From positions 1 to 34,249 of the forward strand of contig JAOZFT010000010.1 of the NCBI GenBank assembly GCA_027492035.1: a stretch of 34,249 nucleotides of DNA. The letters run 5' to 3'. This stretch comes from Thermoproteota archaeon (GTDB taxonomy: Archaea > Korarchaeota > JAOZGF01 > JAOZFZ01). Shown in pieces: positions 7,967 through 14,845 of the stretch (its first letter is position 1; the number at the start of each line of letters is the position of its first letter). The notes beneath the pieces were generated by a model. That model had not been told where the DNA came from. It ran no database searches and worked only from the letters and a program-made list of their open reading frames with translations. A program made the position numbers and the translations under genes.

Positions 7967-9136
7967 ATGGTGGTTTTCTTGCGCAAAGTTGTTTTGTTAG
8001 GAACTGGTTCAACAAAGTACGGAAAGTTAAACGTTACAGCCCGGGAGGCTGCAGTTTTAGCTGCTAAAGAAGCAATTGAAAAGGTGGGGATAAGTAACAG
8101 AGACGTTGAGGCGGTGTTTGTCTCAAATGTTTTTGGCATGACGGAAAAACAGGGGCATTTAGGGCCTATAATTGCTCATTCACTTGGTATTCCTTATGCA
8201 CCGACTTTTACAGTTGAAACAGCATGTGCAAGCGGGAGTACAGCTTTCAGAGAAGCATTTGTTAATATAGCAGCTGGTTTCTACGACTGCATCCTCGTTG
8301 TTGGAACTGAAAAAGTTTCTCATTTGGACACAATAACTGCAACAACTTATTTTTCCTATGGCTCCGATTTCGCTTTCGAAGCTGTAAACGGTGCCTCCTT
8401 TCCAGGCTTATACGCTAGCATTGCAAGGTATCACATGCATAAGTACGGTACTACAGAGGAGCAGTTGGCAGCAGTCGCCGTTAAAAACCATTCAAACGCG
8501 ATACATAACCCTAAAGCTCATTTCCATAAAAAAATAACCGTCGAGGATGTTTTGAAGTCAAGGGTGGTAGCGAGTCCTTTAAAACTTTATGATTGCTGTC
8601 CTTTTTCAGACGGAGCTTCAGCTGCAATTATTGCTTCTGAAGAATTCGCTAAGAAACATATTGACACATTGATTTATGTTTTAGGTACCGGTAGAGCAAG
8701 TGCCCCTGCTGCCCTGTTCAATAGGGAAAACATGGCTTCAATTATTTCTTCCAAGTTGGCAGCTGAACAAGCTTTTAAAAATTCAAGGTTAACCCATAAG
8801 GACATAGATTTTATGGAGGTTCATGACTGTTTCACAATAGCTGAAGTTATAGCTATTGAAGACATGGGTTTCTGTAAAAAGGGTGAAGGAGCTAAACTAG
8901 CTGAAGAAGGAGTGACTGAAATAGATGGTAAACTCCCAGTTAATCCATCAGGAGGATTGAAAGCTAAAGGCCATCCAGTGGGTGCAACAGGTGTTGGACA
9001 AATAAATGAAGTATATGAACAACTGCTTGGGGAAGCTGGAAAGAGGCAGGTGGAAGGAGCTACAACTGCTCTAACACATAACGTTGGAGCAACAGGTGGA
9101 ACTTGTAACGTTCTAATTTTCAGAAGGGGAGATTGA
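7967..9136 (+). CDS. Thiolase (acetyl-CoA C-acetyltransferase, SCP2-type)
   Basis: Archaeal SCP2-like thiolase of 389 residues. Catalytic residues visible: acylation Cys in VETACASGS (about C87), His in KGHPVGATG (about H336), and a second Cys in GGTCNVL (about C380), with HDCFTIAEV and NPSGGLKAKG also conserved. It condenses two acetyl-CoA or cleaves 3-ketoacyl-CoA. The DUF35 gene follows directly; this pair is known from archaea, where thiolase, DUF35 protein and HMG-CoA synthase form one complex. HMG-CoA synthase is absent here and an acyl-CoA dehydrogenase homologue follows instead, so a role in acyl-CoA turnover is also possible. Start uncertain among ATG 7967, GTG 7970 and TTG 7979; GAGGG sits just upstream and best suits GTG 7970. 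Confidence 0.93.
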   Translation: MVVFLRKVVLLGTGSTKYGKLNVTAREAAVLAAKEAIEKVGISNRDVEAVFVSNVFGMTEKQGHLGPIIAHSLGIPYAPTFTVETACASGSTAFREAFVNIAAGFYDCILVVGTEKVSHLDTITATTYFSYGSDFAFEAVNGASFPGLYASIARYHMHKYGTTEEQLAAVAVKNHSNAIHNPKAHFHKKITVEDVLKSRVVASPLKLYDCCPFSDGASAAIIASEEFAKKHIDTLIYVLGTGRASAPAALFNRENMASIISSKLAAEQAFKNSRLTHKDIDFMEVHDCFTIAEVIAIEDMGFCKKGEGAKLAEEGVTEIDGKLPVNPSGGLKAKGHPVGATGVGQINEVYEQLLGEAGKRQVEGATTALTHNVGATGGTCNVLIFRRGD

Positions 9137-9520
9137 ATGAAGGAAGAAAATCTTCCATCAATTAAAGAATTGGAGGAGTACGTTAGACAAGGGAAACTGA
9201 TGGGTTTTAAATGTAAGAAGTGTGGACATAAAGAAGTCACTCCTTTTGTTTACTGCCCAAGGTGCGGAAGCAGTGAAGTTGAGGTTGTTGAATTACCGAA
9301 AACAGGTAAAGTTGTAACATACACTATCCAGTGGGTTGCTCCTGAACGATTTCTTAACGAGGTTCCATATGCGTGGTGTGTAGTGGAGTTAGATGATGGA
9401 ACAATGGTTTCAGGATGGATTCCTTTCATTAGTAAACCTGAAGATTTACCTATAGGGCAGAAAGTTAGGATGGTGAAGAGTTACAAGCCGGGAGTGTATT
9501 TTGAAAAAGTTAAAGAATAA
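9137..9520 (+). CDS. DUF35 Zn-ribbon / OB-fold acyl-CoA-binding protein
   Basis: A 127-residue DUF35 (COG1545) protein. An N-terminal helix is followed by a rubredoxin-like zinc ribbon, CKKCGHKEVTPFVYCPRCG (Cys 26, 29, 40, 43), then an OB-fold domain. In the known archaeal thiolase/HMG-CoA synthase complex the DUF35 protein bridges the enzymes and holds the shared CoA arm. The ATG directly follows the thiolase stop, with GGGGAG about 6 nt upstream inside the thiolase gene, so the two are tightly coupled. Confidence 0.93.
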   Translation: MKEENLPSIKELEEYVRQGKLMGFKCKKCGHKEVTPFVYCPRCGSSEVEVVELPKTGKVVTYTIQWVAPERFLNEVPYAWCVVELDDGTMVSGWIPFISKPEDLPIGQKVRMVKSYKPGVYFEKVKE

Positions 9521-9554
9521 TTTAATAAATAAAAAGTTTTTGTGAGGAGTAAAA

Positions 9555-10691
9555 ATGAGTTTCACCCTAACACCGGAACAAGAAATGGTTCAGAAAATGG
9601 TTAGGGAGTTTTCTGAAAACGAAATCAAACCCTTGGCTGCTGAAGTAGATGAAAAGGCTGAGTACCCAGCTGAACTTTTGAAAAAGCTAAGTGAACTAGG
9701 TTTGTTCGGGATGCTTGCACCTGCAAAATATGATGGAGCTGAAACAGACTACGTCAGTTTCGTTGTTTCAATCGAGGAATTAGCAAAAGCATGTGCCTCA
9801 ACAGCTGTTAAAGTAAGTATACATAATGTTTTAGCATGCTACCCTATTTCAAAATACGGAACTGAGGATCAGAAAGAAAAGTACTTGAGAGATTTAGCTG
9901 TAGGAAAGAAAATAGGTGGAATGGGAGCAACTGAAACTGTTTCAGGTTCAAACTTCAACGAAATCTTGACTACAGTAAAGAAAGAGAATGATGCATTTAT
10001 TTTAAATGGTAGAAAAGATTACGTAGTGAACTGTTTAGACGCAGAAGTTTTCATAGTTTCAGGGAAAGATTCAGATGGAAAAATAAGTGTTTTTATTGTG
10101 GACAGAGATATGGAGGGGGTAATAATTGGGAAAAAGAAAGGGTTGATGGGGTTGAGAGCTGCTGGAACAGCTTCTCTAACCCTTGACTCAGTAAAAGTTC
10201 CGAAAGAAAACTTGTTAGGTGAAGAAGGGAAGGGAGAGAAAATCCTTACTGACTCATGGGAAAAGATGAAACTTGCAATTTCAGCAGTGGCGGTAGGAAT
10301 AGCCCAAGCAGCTTTCGAAGAAAGTGTAAATTACGCAAACCAAAGGGTTCAATTCGGACAAGTGATAGGTAAATTTCAGGCTATACAAGAAAAGATTGCA
10401 GACATGGCTATAAAAATTGAGGCAGCAAGATGCCTCCTTTACAACTTAGCAAAAGAAATAGAGAAAAAGAGAGGAGTGGAGAAAGAGCTAAATATTTTGA
10501 AAGTTTTTTCCTCAACAATAGCTGTAGAAACAGCTAAAGCATCAATAAGGGTTTATGGAGGGTATGGATACATAAAAGATAACCCTTTAGAGAGGTTTAC
10601 CAGAGACGCTTGGGGAACAAGAATAATTGCAACACCCATCACAAAATTAAAGGCTTTAATTGCAGAAAATATTCTAGGTTACAGGAAGTAA
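9555..10691 (+). CDS. Acyl-CoA dehydrogenase homologue lacking the canonical catalytic glutamate
   Basis: A 378-residue acyl-CoA dehydrogenase fold protein: N-terminal helical domain (LTPEQEMVQKMVREF), middle beta domain, and C-terminal helices with the FAD-binding stretches RVQFGQVIGKFQAIQEKIADM and VYGGYGYIKDNPLERFTRDA. In typical enzymes RDA is followed, without gap, by a segment ending in YEGT whose Glu is the alpha-proton base. Here that stretch reads WGTRIIATP, so the Glu is Ala (about residue 359). The alternative isovaleryl-CoA-dehydrogenase position (helix with EKMKLAISAVAVG) aligns a Met, with a Glu two residues earlier. It may use another base or catalyse a different reaction. ATG preceded by GAGGAG; last gene of the thiolase-DUF35 operon, 34 nt after DUF35. 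Confidence 0.88.
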   Translation: MSFTLTPEQEMVQKMVREFSENEIKPLAAEVDEKAEYPAELLKKLSELGLFGMLAPAKYDGAETDYVSFVVSIEELAKACASTAVKVSIHNVLACYPISKYGTEDQKEKYLRDLAVGKKIGGMGATETVSGSNFNEILTTVKKENDAFILNGRKDYVVNCLDAEVFIVSGKDSDGKISVFIVDRDMEGVIIGKKKGLMGLRAAGTASLTLDSVKVPKENLLGEEGKGEKILTDSWEKMKLAISAVAVGIAQAAFEESVNYANQRVQFGQVIGKFQAIQEKIADMAIKIEAARCLLYNLAKEIEKKRGVEKELNILKVFSSTIAVETAKASIRVYGGYGYIKDNPLERFTRDAWGTRIIATPITKLKALIAENILGYRK

Positions 10692-10879
10692 CACCCTGGA
10701 AAAGTAAAATTTTATTCCTACTCATACAATTGCCAAGCCTTTTCCCAACCTTTTTTTAAAAAATTAAGGTTTTTTGAAATAGATCAACCCCCTTTCCTCT
10801 TGAATTTCTCTCACCCACTAAAACCAAAAGCTGCACCTCAAAAATTAAGAAATATAACCCTTCTCAAAAATGATCGACT

Positions 10880-10889
10880 CTTAAATATT
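10880..10889 (+). promoter_or_regulatory. TATA-like box for the amidohydrolase
   Basis: CTTAAATATT; transcription would start near 10910. This argues against an in-frame TTG at 10891 and for ATG 10915 (near-leaderless) or ATG 10945 (SD-led) as the start. Confidence 0.4.
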
Positions 10890-10944
10890 TTTGAAAAAGC
10901 AAAAATCTGGAAATATGGACGAAAAAGGTGGAAATGTTAAGGAA

Positions 10945-11847
10945 ATGTTAAAGGTTGTTGATTTCCATTTACATCCGTTACCGCGAATTGTTTCAATTGA
11001 AATGATACTTAAAGAAATTAAAAAAGCAAACGTAGTTTTAGCTGTCCTTTTAGGTTTAGATGTAGACCCAAAAAACATTTTAAAGAGGAAAATCAAGAAA
11101 TTAATAATTAAACAGACGCAAGAAGTTTTTGTTTGGAACTACGAAGAAATATATTCACAAATGAAAGAAATCCTCACTCTAGGAAAAACAAGCAATGAAT
11201 ACGTGGCAGAAATTGTTTCAAGTTACCCAAGAAGATTTGTAGGGATAGGTTCAATAGACATAAACAAAGGAGGCAGATACATAAAAAATAAACTGCAAGA
11301 AATCGTTAAACTAGATTTAAAAGGGGTTAAAATACTTCCAACCCTTCAATTTTTCAACCCGGAAGGAAACAGAAACCTGAAAAAACTGTTTAACCTACTG
11401 AATAAAGAATCACTTATATTAATGATCCATTGCGGATGTGACCCTGGGCCTTGGGAGATGGAGGAATTTTGCAGAGTAGGGAACCCTAAGCTTTTTGAAC
11501 CCTTCATAAAAAAATCCCATAATCCGGTTGTTTTAGCCCACAGTGGATCATACAGTGCCCATGAACCAAAGATTTACTTAAAAGAAGCTTTAGAAATAGC
11601 TGAACAGTATGAAAACGTTTGGCTTGACTTATCAGCTGTAACTTATTTAGTTGAAGAGGAGGAAGTAGTTGAAGAGTTTCGAAACCGGAATTTAATGGAT
11701 AGGTTACTGTTCGGTTCAGACTACCCGGTTTTCAAATTAGGCATAAAAGAAACTGTAGAAATTATTGAAAGGTCGCCTGTATTAAGCCAGAGCGAAAAAA
11801 GGGATGTGCTTTTTGAAAACGCAAAGAAACTATTAGAAAAAATATAA
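10945..11847 (+). CDS. Metal-dependent amidohydrolase (amidohydrolase_2 / ACMSD-like TIM barrel)
   Basis: A 300-residue TIM-barrel hydrolase or decarboxylase of the PF04909 type. Metal ligands visible: HxH in VVDFHLHP at the start, His in LMIHCGCDPG, His in VVLAHSGSY, and Asp in LLFGSDYP near the end, followed by the usual C-terminal helix (KRDVLFENAKKLL). Family members include decarboxylases (ACMSD, gamma-resorcylate) and C-C or amide hydrolases; the substrate cannot be told. I place the start at ATG 10945 because homologues begin just before VVDFH and AAGGTGG lies 13 nt upstream; ATG 10915 would add 10 charged residues. It stands alone between the acyl-CoA operon and the tRNA gene. Confidence 0.85.
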   Translation: MLKVVDFHLHPLPRIVSIEMILKEIKKANVVLAVLLGLDVDPKNILKRKIKKLIIKQTQEVFVWNYEEIYSQMKEILTLGKTSNEYVAEIVSSYPRRFVGIGSIDINKGGRYIKNKLQEIVKLDLKGVKILPTLQFFNPEGNRNLKKLFNLLNKESLILMIHCGCDPGPWEMEEFCRVGNPKLFEPFIKKSHNPVVLAHSGSYSAHEPKIYLKEALEIAEQYENVWLDLSAVTYLVEEEEVVEEFRNRNLMDRLLFGSDYPVFKLGIKETVEIIERSPVLSQSEKRDVLFENAKKLLEKI

Positions 11848-11987
11848 GACCTTTTAATGAAAAATGAACAACTAGGAGAAAAAATTCAATTTAAACACAT
11901 GAAAGAAAACCTAGGAAAAGAATCAACAAAAACCCTCAAAAACTTTACATAAGAAACGGGATTAAGGTGCTTTATTCAAAAGAAAGA

Positions 11988-12088
11988 AGCCAGGGTCGGG
12001 ATTTGAACCCGAGTAAAGCCGGTTTATGCCTTTTTTTATCTGCAGCCGGCCGCGTCACCATTTCGGAAGTTTTCTCCGCCACCCTGGC
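11988..12088 (-). tRNA. tRNA-Cys (GCA) with two predicted short introns
   Basis: Reverse strand folds as a tRNA: 7-bp acceptor stem GCCAGGG/CCCTGGC, T-arm TCGGG-TTCAAAT-CCCGA, anticodon stem GCCGG/CCGGC, and discriminator T, as expected for Cys. CCA is not encoded. The anticodon loop starts CTGCAG, giving anticodon GCA (12041-12043), but the loop is 23 nt, so about 16 nt (near 12024-12039) look like an intron at the usual 37/38 site. The D-loop also carries about 11-13 extra nt (near 12061-12073), with CGGA pairing TCCG. Removing both leaves about 72 nt, the normal size for archaeal tRNA-Cys. Intron boundaries are approximate. Same strand as, and 33 nt downstream of, the thioredoxin-fold gene. 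Confidence 0.85.
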
Positions 12089-12121
12089 TTTTCAAAAAAG
12101 TTGGGAGTTTCAATTTCCGAG

Positions 12122-12415
12122 TTAATTAACCTTATTCTTCCCTGTTTTTATTTTGTTTATTTCTTTTAAAAGTTCTTCCTCGTTCAAGACGCCGATTATT
12201 TTCTTTTTTTTGTTTATTATTATAGTGGGTATTACGTAGATTTTGTTTTTGAAAGAGAGCTCTTTCCCTTCTACGCTGTCGTAGTTTATTTCTCTTACTT
12301 TTATTTCTGGATGTTTGTCAGCGAGCCTCCAAGCTATGTTTAATAGATACTGACTCTCTATATTACTCATTGAGTAAAAGATTTCTAGTAAAACTTCTTT
12401 TTTCATGGTGACCAT
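12122..12415 (-). CDS. Cysteine-free thioredoxin-fold protein
   Basis: A 97-residue protein with a thioredoxin/glutaredoxin-like pattern: beta strand VLLEIFYS, helix, strand with VREINYD, the cis-proline loop VIPTIIINKKKKIIG (P63) and a C-terminal helix EEELLKEINKI. The redox CxxC expected after FYS is replaced by residues of MSNIES, and the protein has no cysteine at all, so it cannot be a dithiol oxidoreductase. It might be a structural or binding derivative. ATG at 12415, with a second in-frame ATG at 12406; no strong SD. The fold is inferred from pattern only. Confidence 0.7.
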   Translation of the reverse strand: MVTMKKEVLLEIFYSMSNIESQYLLNIAWRLADKHPEIKVREINYDSVEGKELSFKNKIYVIPTIIINKKKKIIGVLNEEELLKEINKIKTGKNKVN

Positions 12416-12574
12416 CTTTTTGAGCAGCTCCCAGCTTTTTTATTAAGTGAGTGGTTTTCGGGGGATATTTTATGGAAAACTTTTATTTTTCTGTTTATCT
12501 AAATGTTTCTTTTTAGAGTGGTTTTTATTTTTTAAATTTTGCTCCCTCTTCTTTCTTTTTTAAATTTGGTGTAT

Positions 12575-12582
12575 GGGAGGGG
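12575..12582 (+). promoter_or_regulatory. Shine-Dalgarno deciding the cofE start
   Basis: GGGAGGGG with 7 nt to the GTG at 12590. The frame is open further upstream, but no other start has a comparable site. Confidence 0.6.
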
Positions 12583-12589
12583 TTTGGTT

Positions 12590-13351
12590 GTGGAAAAGGT
12601 TGGTGTGGTTAATATTATCCCCTTGCGCTTACCATTGGTTAAGGAAGGAGATGATTTAGCTAAGCTTATTGTAGATTCGGTGAGAGATACTGGTTCTAGA
12701 GTGGAGAATGGTGATGTCTTTGTTGTAGCCCACAAAATCGTTTCTAGAGTTGAGGGTAGAGTTATCAGCCTTAATGATATTAAGCCCAGCTTTTTCGCCG
12801 CAACCCTTGCTGAGTATGTCGAGAAGAGTCCTGAGCTCGTTGAAGTTATCCTTAGGGAGTCGAGAAAAATCGTGAAGGTTAAGGGGAGGCATTTGATAAC
12901 TGAAACTAGGCATGGCTTTGTTTGTGCTAATGCAGGCGTTGACTTGTCTAATACTCCCGGTGAGGATTCTGTTACTCTTTTGCCTTTAGACCCTGATGGG
13001 TCTGCTGAAAGAATTAGAGGGGGAATTTTCCGGTTAACTGGCAGAAAGGTAGCGGTTATAGTTTCTGATACACATGGGAGGCCTTTTAGGTGTGGAGTTG
13101 TGAATGTGGCCCTTGGCGTGGCTGGGTTGAATCCTTTGTTTAGTTACGTTGGGAAAAGAGACCTTTTTGGGTACAGGATGCAGCATACTTTAGTGGCTGT
13201 GGCTGATTTATTAGCTTCTGCAGCAGCGCTAGTCATTGGGCAGTGTAGTGAGGGAGTGCCCGTTGCCTTGATTAGAGGTTTTGTTTTTAGTGATGAAGAG
13301 GGATCGGGTAAGGACCTAATTCGGCCTGAAGAGCAGGATATTTTTAGGTAA
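12590..13351 (+). CDS. cofE: Coenzyme F420-0:L-glutamate ligase
   Basis: GTP-dependent addition of gamma-linked glutamates to F420-0, the last steps of coenzyme F420 synthesis. The 253 residues from GTG 12590 match family length (about 250). Signatures are IIPLRLPLVKEGDDLA, GDVFVVAHKIVSRVEGR (Lys/Glu of the metal/GTP site), TRHGFVCANAGVDLSN, PGEDSVTLLPLDPDGSAERIR, VIVSDTHGRPFRCGVVNVALGVAG and a Cys-containing GQCSEGVPV. The start follows GGGAGGGG; residues encoded before it are hydrophobic and not conserved. It implies F420-dependent redox chemistry in this archaeon. It is convergent with the DRG-like GTPase, with 10 nt between the stops. Confidence 0.95.
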   Translation: MEKVGVVNIIPLRLPLVKEGDDLAKLIVDSVRDTGSRVENGDVFVVAHKIVSRVEGRVISLNDIKPSFFAATLAEYVEKSPELVEVILRESRKIVKVKGRHLITETRHGFVCANAGVDLSNTPGEDSVTLLPLDPDGSAERIRGGIFRLTGRKVAVIVSDTHGRPFRCGVVNVALGVAGLNPLFSYVGKRDLFGYRMQHTLVAVADLLASAAALVIGQCSEGVPVALIRGFVFSDEEGSGKDLIRPEEQDIFR

Positions 13352-13361
13352 AGAGCTAAAG

Positions 13362-14537
13362 CTAAGTTAATTTGGCATTTATTTCAACAATGTCTCCATC
13401 TTGCAGAGAGTAATCTAACCCTACTCTACCTCCATTTATTTTGGTTTTGTTCCTCCAGATTTTAGCGTATTTAAAGCTTGTTAGTAGTTTTTTGCCTCCT
13501 ATTTTTTTGGCTAAGTCACGTATTGTTGAGTTTTTCCGCATAAAGACTGGTTCTCTGGAGACTTCTTTTTTAGGAGGTTTTGTGTAGACTCTTATAAAGT
13601 TAAATTGTTTGAGGATTAGATTACCCAGTTGAAAGGTTAACTTTTTCTGGGTGAAAGATGCTGGTAGGATAAGGAATCTGTTACCGTACTTCTTTTTAAG
13701 TTTTAGGTATTGTTCTTTGGTTCCAGGGAGGTCTCCTTTATTGGCTATTATAAATGCTTTTTTATAGATTATGTTCTCATCCAGCGCTTCAGCGAATTCT
13801 TCAGGAGTTACTTCCTTTTTTATTTCGATTATTACGTTTGTAAAACCAACTTCCTTCAATAATTGGAAGAGGTTTTCTTTTGACCCTCTAAAGAAACTTG
13901 GGTTTATAACTTTAACTCCTCCTTTTTGGGTTTTTTTGACTATTACCCCTGGCTTGTTTTTGTTTACTTTTATCCCTAGGTAGTCAAGTTTTTCAACAGT
14001 TTCTTTTAATTGTTTAATTGGGTTTTGGGTTAAATCTACCAAGATAATTAATCCTTCGGAGCTTCTTATAATGGAGGAGTAATGTTTAGCAGAAGAGAAG
14101 CTTGTGAACATTAGGGAGGGAATCTCAATTAATTGAATTTTTCCACCCTTATAATCCATTATTCCAACTACTGGTTTGGTTGTTGAGAATGGAGAAGAAT
14201 TCGGTTCTTCTCTTATGTTTGTGAAAAGTTTGAGAAGAAATGTCTTTCCTGTGTTTGGGAAACCAATTATTGAAATCCTTAGGCCTTGTTTCTTTATTCC
14301 CTCTTCTTTACCTAAAACTTTTTTTTGTTTGAAGCGTTTCTCAGCTGTTTCTCTCCTAAGCTTTGCAAGGCGTGTTTTAACATTCGCCCTTAGTTTTTCG
14401 GTTCCCTTATGTTTAGGTATGAGAGAGAGGAATTTTTCTAGGTAATAAATTTTTTCCTCAATTGTTTTGGCTTGTAGATATTTAGCTTGCATTGCCTTGG
14501 CTTCAGCGGTGAGGTTTACAGGCATTATTAACCCCAT
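13362..14537 (-). CDS. DRG-family (Obg superfamily) GTPase with TGS domain and degenerate G3
   Basis: A 391-residue archaeal DRG-like protein: a basic helical N-terminus (residues 1-85), a G domain with G1 GFPNTGKT and G4 ANKGD, the DRG-specific insertion (GIKVNKNKPGVIVKKTQKGGVKV), then IRVYTKPP and a TGS domain (STIRDLAKKIG ... FKYAKIW ... RVGLDYSLQDGDIVEI). DRG proteins bind ribosomes and aid translation. The switch II motif DxPG, normally followed by a Gly/Arg-rich stretch, is EIPSLM here and the Gly/Arg-rich stretch is missing, so hydrolysis may be altered. ATG at 14537 or the in-frame ATG 14525, which is preceded by GGGG. A TATA-like box lies at 14564-14575. Confidence 0.88.
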   Translation of the reverse strand: MGLIMPVNLTAEAKAMQAKYLQAKTIEEKIYYLEKFLSLIPKHKGTEKLRANVKTRLAKLRRETAEKRFKQKKVLGKEEGIKKQGLRISIIGFPNTGKTFLLKLFTNIREEPNSSPFSTTKPVVGIMDYKGGKIQLIEIPSLMFTSFSSAKHYSSIIRSSEGLIILVDLTQNPIKQLKETVEKLDYLGIKVNKNKPGVIVKKTQKGGVKVINPSFFRGSKENLFQLLKEVGFTNVIIEIKKEVTPEEFAEALDENIIYKKAFIIANKGDLPGTKEQYLKLKKKYGNRFLILPASFTQKKLTFQLGNLILKQFNFIRVYTKPPKKEVSREPVFMRKNSTIRDLAKKIGGKKLLTSFKYAKIWRNKTKINGGRVGLDYSLQDGDIVEINAKLT

Positions 14538-14845
14538 TTTTAAGGGTTCCTTAGCTTTAATCTTATTTTTTAAACAGGGGGGTTAGGAAGGGTAAAGATT
14601 TCCTTTCCTTAATAAAAAGGTTTTTCAAGTTTTAAATTTTTATTTTGTCAAGTTTTCACGTTTTGAATTCATTATTGACCAGGTACATGCTGCATTTTTC
14701 TCTTTTTTACAGAAAATTGTGGAGAAATTTATTTCTGGAAAGGTTTTTAGGGAAAAGAATTTAAAAAAGGGGGCAAGGTTAGGAATTTTAAACCGCTGGA
14801 AACTTTTTCACAATTTTCGCGATTGTTTCTTTATGGTTTAGGGAA
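14538..14845. other. 308-nt divergent intergenic region between DRG-like GTPase and tgtA
   Basis: AT-rich and without a credible ORF or RNA gene. Reverse-strand TTTAAAAAATA (about 14564-14575) is a fitting TATA box for the GTPase, 30-45 nt before its ATG. Forward GAATTTTAAACC (about 14783-14794) is a candidate for tgtA. I see nothing else in it. Confidence 0.4.

Noticed and set aside
8821..9240. 139-codon reverse open frame over the thiolase/DUF35 junction
   Set aside because: Mirrors conserved thiolase and zinc-ribbon codons; Ser/Pro-rich noise.
10692..10879. Possible non-coding RNA in the gap after the acyl-CoA dehydrogenase homologue
   Set aside because: AT-rich with poly-T runs, no C/D or H/ACA boxes and no stable stem seen.
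11857..11952. 31-codon ORF just after the amidohydrolase gene
   Set aside because: ATG with no SD, Lys/Asn-rich low-complexity product, no similarity recognised; probably chance.
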